Part shown: one piece after another, positions 61,834 to 64,000 of the stretch
How the letters are laid out: each line of letters begins with the position of its first letter
Position numbering within the stretch: position 1 is the stretch's first letter
Made by a program: the position numbers and the translations under genes
Notes under the pieces: generated by a model
The model's database searches: none
Told to the model about the DNA's origin: nothing
The model's input: the letters and a program-made list of their open reading frames with translations, nothing else
Assembly: GCF_003606325.2 (NCBI RefSeq)
Contig: NZ_CP031843.2
Coordinates: 310,001-374,000 of the forward strand
Source of the DNA: Bartonella kosoyi
GTDB taxonomy: Bacteria > Pseudomonadota > Alphaproteobacteria > Rhizobiales > Rhizobiaceae
DNA: 64,000 bases
Direction: 5' to 3'

Positions 61834-61968
61834 TTACGCAAACTCCTGTTAACTAATAAGATCCGACCATATTGGTGGGAAAGACATTTTACAATGCTTT
61901 GTCTTGCTGCCAAGAAAAATTTGCAAAAAAAAGGCAAAAAGTGTGATTTTTTTATCTTTAGAAAAAAA

Positions 61969-62433
61969 TTAAACAGTTTTGCGCCATAATTTTCTAAACA
62001 AAAATGCTTCAATCGCTTGGCAAATGGCGGTGCAATCGGCTTCACGAAGAGAAGGAAGTTTTAAAAGAGGAATGTGCAAATCTTCAAATTGAAAAGTTTT
62101 ATTTGTGGAAAAACGTTCATATTCGGGGCCGAGAAAAATAACACAGTCGATAGGTGTGTACTTTTGAAATTCTATCATATAAAGACCAGCGCCACGAATT
62201 TCAATACCACCCTGTAAGTTATCGGGCGTGTATCCATGAAGTTTTCCATTTTCCACACGTAGCATTGTATAATCATCACTGATCAGTTTTGCTTCACGTT
62301 TTGACCACTCAGCGCGGTCAAGCAAAGCAAGTGTGAGGGTCGATTTTCCTGATCCCGATGGACCTTTAATTAACAGGCCTTTTCCACCCAATTGAAGGCA
62401 ATTCGCGTGGAGTATTTCACATTTTTTTTTCAT
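61969..62433 (-). CDS. hprK: HPr kinase/phosphorylase, short alphaproteobacterial form
   Basis: Phosphorylates or dephosphorylates HPr on Ser. 154 residues: only the catalytic domain, lacking the N-terminal domain of Gram-positive HprK, as expected in alphaproteobacteria. P-loop GPSGSGKSTLTLALLDR; the HprK signature GGIEIRGAGLYMI follows. The frame is open much further upstream inside chvG in another frame, but the ATG at 62433 (MKKKCEILHANCL), 20 bases after the chvG stop, is the natural start. Confidence 0.92.
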   Translation of the reverse strand: MKKKCEILHANCLQLGGKGLLIKGPSGSGKSTLTLALLDRAEWSKREAKLISDDYTMLRVENGKLHGYTPDNLQGGIEIRGAGLYMIEFQKYTPIDCVIFLGPEYERFSTNKTFQFEDLHIPLLKLPSLREADCTAICQAIEAFLFRKLWRKTV

Positions 62434-62455
62434 GTCTTTTAGTTTGGGTAAAAGA

Positions 62456-64000
62456 TTATTTAACGAGGGGAAGCATAATAATAAAACGCGCACCAGTTTT
62501 ACATTTTCCAAGTGACGGATCAATAATATTTTCGGCTGTAATTGTCCCATTGTGGGCTTCAATGATTTGCCGACTAATAGAAAGTCCCAGTCCAGAGTTT
62601 TGCCCAAAAGCATCTTCGTTGGGTCGATCAGTATAGAAACGTTCAAAAATACGTTCAATATTCTCTGAACGAATACCAGGGCCATTGTCTTCAATGGTTA
62701 AAATAAGAGTTGAAGCATGGCTTTTCATAGTAATGCAAATTTTGCCACGATTACGGGGAATAAAGGAACGTGCATTTTCAAGAAGATTGGAAATCACTTG
62801 CCCTAAACGGAGCTCATGTCCCAACACAAGATAAGCTTTTCCATAAGGACGTGGGGTAATATTAAGGCTTACATCGATGGTCTGTGCATTGCGATATACT
62901 TCCTGAACGGCATGAACAAGACTTTCCAAAAGCGGTGTCATATCAACGATCTCTGCAGTTTCTCGTGCAAGCTCTGCATCGAGCCGTGATGCATCAGAAA
63001 TATCTGTAATCAATCGATCAAGACGGCGCACATCATGTTGAATAATTTCAAGCAATTTTTCTTGTGCTTCTTCATTTTTAGCCAGAGGGAGAGTTTCAAC
63101 AGCACTGCGGAGAGAAGTAAGAGGATTTTTTAATTCGTGGCTTACATCAGCCGCAAAGCGTTCAATGGCTTCAATACGCATATAAAGGGCATTGGTCATG
63201 TCACGAATAGAGGTTGAGAGATGGCCAATTTCATCTTCACGCATTGAAAAATCAGGAATTTCTACACGCTGATTATTGCCATTCCGCACTCGGTTAGCAG
63301 AGGCAGATAATTTGCTTAATGGATGAGCTATCGTATGGGCTAAAAAAAGCGAAAGGACCAAAAGTACACTGCCCACAACGGCAAAGACTTTAAATATAAC
63401 CAGTCTTTCGGCTTTTACAATGTTATCAATATCGGAACCAGTGGTTGAAAGAAGAAGGGCACCAACCACTGCGCGATAGCGTTGAACAGGAACGGCAACA
63501 GAAACGATGAGTTGACCTTGTCTATTACGTCTTTTGGCGGTAGCAAGAGATCCATTTAATGCTCGGTAGACTTCTGGATAAGCAATCCCACGGTTTTTTG
63601 TTTGTTCTCTATCAAGAGCAATCCCTTTGCCATAAAACGTGTTTGAATACCATGCAGTCAAGCGATCCCACATGTTTTGTTCTGTTTTAAGGGGAGGTAA
63701 ATCATAGCTAAAAACTTCTCCACTGGAATAAAGAACCCGCGAATCAAGAAGTAAAGTAGCATCACGATCATAGATACGTGCTCGTGTCGTTTTAGGTGTG
63801 ATGAGACGTCGTAAAAGAGGGGCAACTTGCTCAGGGTTAATGGGAAAATCCCAAGAGTCGGTTGATTGAGGGGCGGGTGTAACGCTTTCACCAGCTTGTA
63901 ACTCTAAGAGTTTTTGGGGGTCAATAAGGATAGAGTTTGTATCTACTGTTGCAGAAGCAGCAATGGCCCCAGCAATAATTTTTCCTTGGGTACATAAACT
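62456..64000 (-). CDS. chvG: Sensor histidine kinase of the ChvG/BvrS/BatS type (5' end outside window)
   Basis: Membrane kinase of the acid/envelope-stress two-component system (ChvG-ChvI; BvrS in Brucella, BatS in Bartonella). 514 codons are open to the window edge. Seen in order: the end of the periplasmic sensor region (ARIYDRDATLLLDSRVLY), a membrane helix (FAVVGSVLLVLSLFL), HAMP (HPLSKLSASANRVRNG), His box ADVSHELKNPLTSL, N box GQVISNLLENARSFI, G1 IEDNGPGIRSENI and G2 NSGLGLSISRQIIEAHNG. It is followed by hprK, EIIA and ptsH, the known rhizobial order, which fixes the identity. The regulator gene should be just beyond 64000. Confidence 0.93.
   Translation of the reverse strand, partial: SLCTQGKIIAGAIAASATVDTNSILIDPQKLLELQAGESVTPAPQSTDSWDFPINPEQVAPLLRRLITPKTTRARIYDRDATLLLDSRVLYSSGEVFSYDLPPLKTEQNMWDRLTAWYSNTFYGKGIALDREQTKNRGIAYPEVYRALNGSLATAKRRNRQGQLIVSVAVPVQRYRAVVGALLLSTTGSDIDNIVKAERLVIFKVFAVVGSVLLVLSLFLAHTIAHPLSKLSASANRVRNGNNQRVEIPDFSMREDEIGHLSTSIRDMTNALYMRIEAIERFAADVSHELKNPLTSLRSAVETLPLAKNEEAQEKLLEIIQHDVRRLDRLITDISDASRLDAELARETAEIVDMTPLLESLVHAVQEVYRNAQTIDVSLNITPRPYGKAYLVLGHELRLGQVISNLLENARSFIPRNRGKICITMKSHASTLILTIEDNGPGIRSENIERIFERFYTDRPNEDAFGQNSGLGLSISRQIIEAHNGTITAENIIDPSLGKCKTGARFIIMLPLVK

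Noticed and set aside
62434..62694. In-frame extension of hprK upstream into chvG
   Set aside because: It is read through chvG in another frame and has no HprK-like sequence; the ATG at 62433 gives the known short form.

Overview
The window is a low-GC alphaproteobacterial chromosome segment, almost certainly from Bartonella (Rhizobiales). The supporting evidence is a rhizobial gene set (IalB-family protein next to rlmN, class I lysyl-tRNA synthetase, AddAB, DivL, ChvG-HprK-EIIA-HPr, TamAB), AT-rich spacers of up to about 2.3 kb, and visible gene decay. No rRNA, tRNA, CRISPR array, intact insertion sequence or intact prophage was found. Species was not resolved.

Layout. 0-2.8 kb: end of an IalB-family gene, rlmN, and a LysE exporter. 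3.0-4.2 kb: wreck of argG. 4.6-7.8 kb: lysS-prfC. 8.3-15.4 kb: addB-addA-trxA, ending in a clear terminator. 16.1-20.5 kb (minus): ahcY, divL, tsaE. 21.1-24.4 kb (minus): accD-folC and an NDUFA9-like reductase. 25.4-26.1 kb: EI24/CysZ-like membrane protein. 27.7-34.1 kb (minus): gyrB, ubiE-ubiB, coaBC. 35.2-37.6 kb: orphan family 3 solute-binding protein, convergent with comM. 38.0-44.6 kb: tamA-tamB. 46.9-48.7 kb: MsbA-like ABC exporter. 50.2-53.9 kb: infC, alpha/beta hydrolase, YgjP-like metallopeptidase, dapE. 55.7-57.6 kb (minus): rdgB-hemW. 58.1-60.6 kb: hrcA-grpE, convergent with thpR. 61.1-64.0 kb (minus): ptsH, EIIA-Man, hprK and a chvG/batS gene that runs off the end.

How genes work together. 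lysS/prfC/infC/rlmN/tsaE serve translation. addAB repairs double-strand breaks. tamAB and the ABC exporter serve envelope biogenesis. hrcA/grpE control and assist the DnaK chaperone system. ubiE/ubiB, accD, folC, coaBC and dapE are core biosynthesis. The chvG-hprK-EIIA-HPr block is the rhizobial arrangement that links envelope and pH sensing to a regulatory PTS. divL, encoding a histidine-kinase homologue with Tyr in place of the phospho-His, belongs to the cell-cycle control pathway.

What is unusual. The large spacers are not featureless. By eye, many carry decayed copies of one module: an AT-rich upstream region of about 140 bp plus the first roughly 125 codons of a tyrosine-recombinase (phage integrase) gene. 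The clearest copies lie at 44.9-45.5 kb (+) and 49.4-50.1 kb (minus, two adjacent copies), with further ones near 1.8, 25.1, 27.3, 34.8, 45.7, 48.9, 54.4 and 55.6 kb. No copy shows a recognisable catalytic domain. Other points of interest are an RHH-CoaBC fusion whose CoaC part lacks the usual catalytic Cys, an AccD without zinc-ribbon cysteines, an AUU-start infC, a cluster of alternating palindromes at 55.2-55.4 kb, and a small ORF with a strong ribosome-binding site just ahead of tamA.
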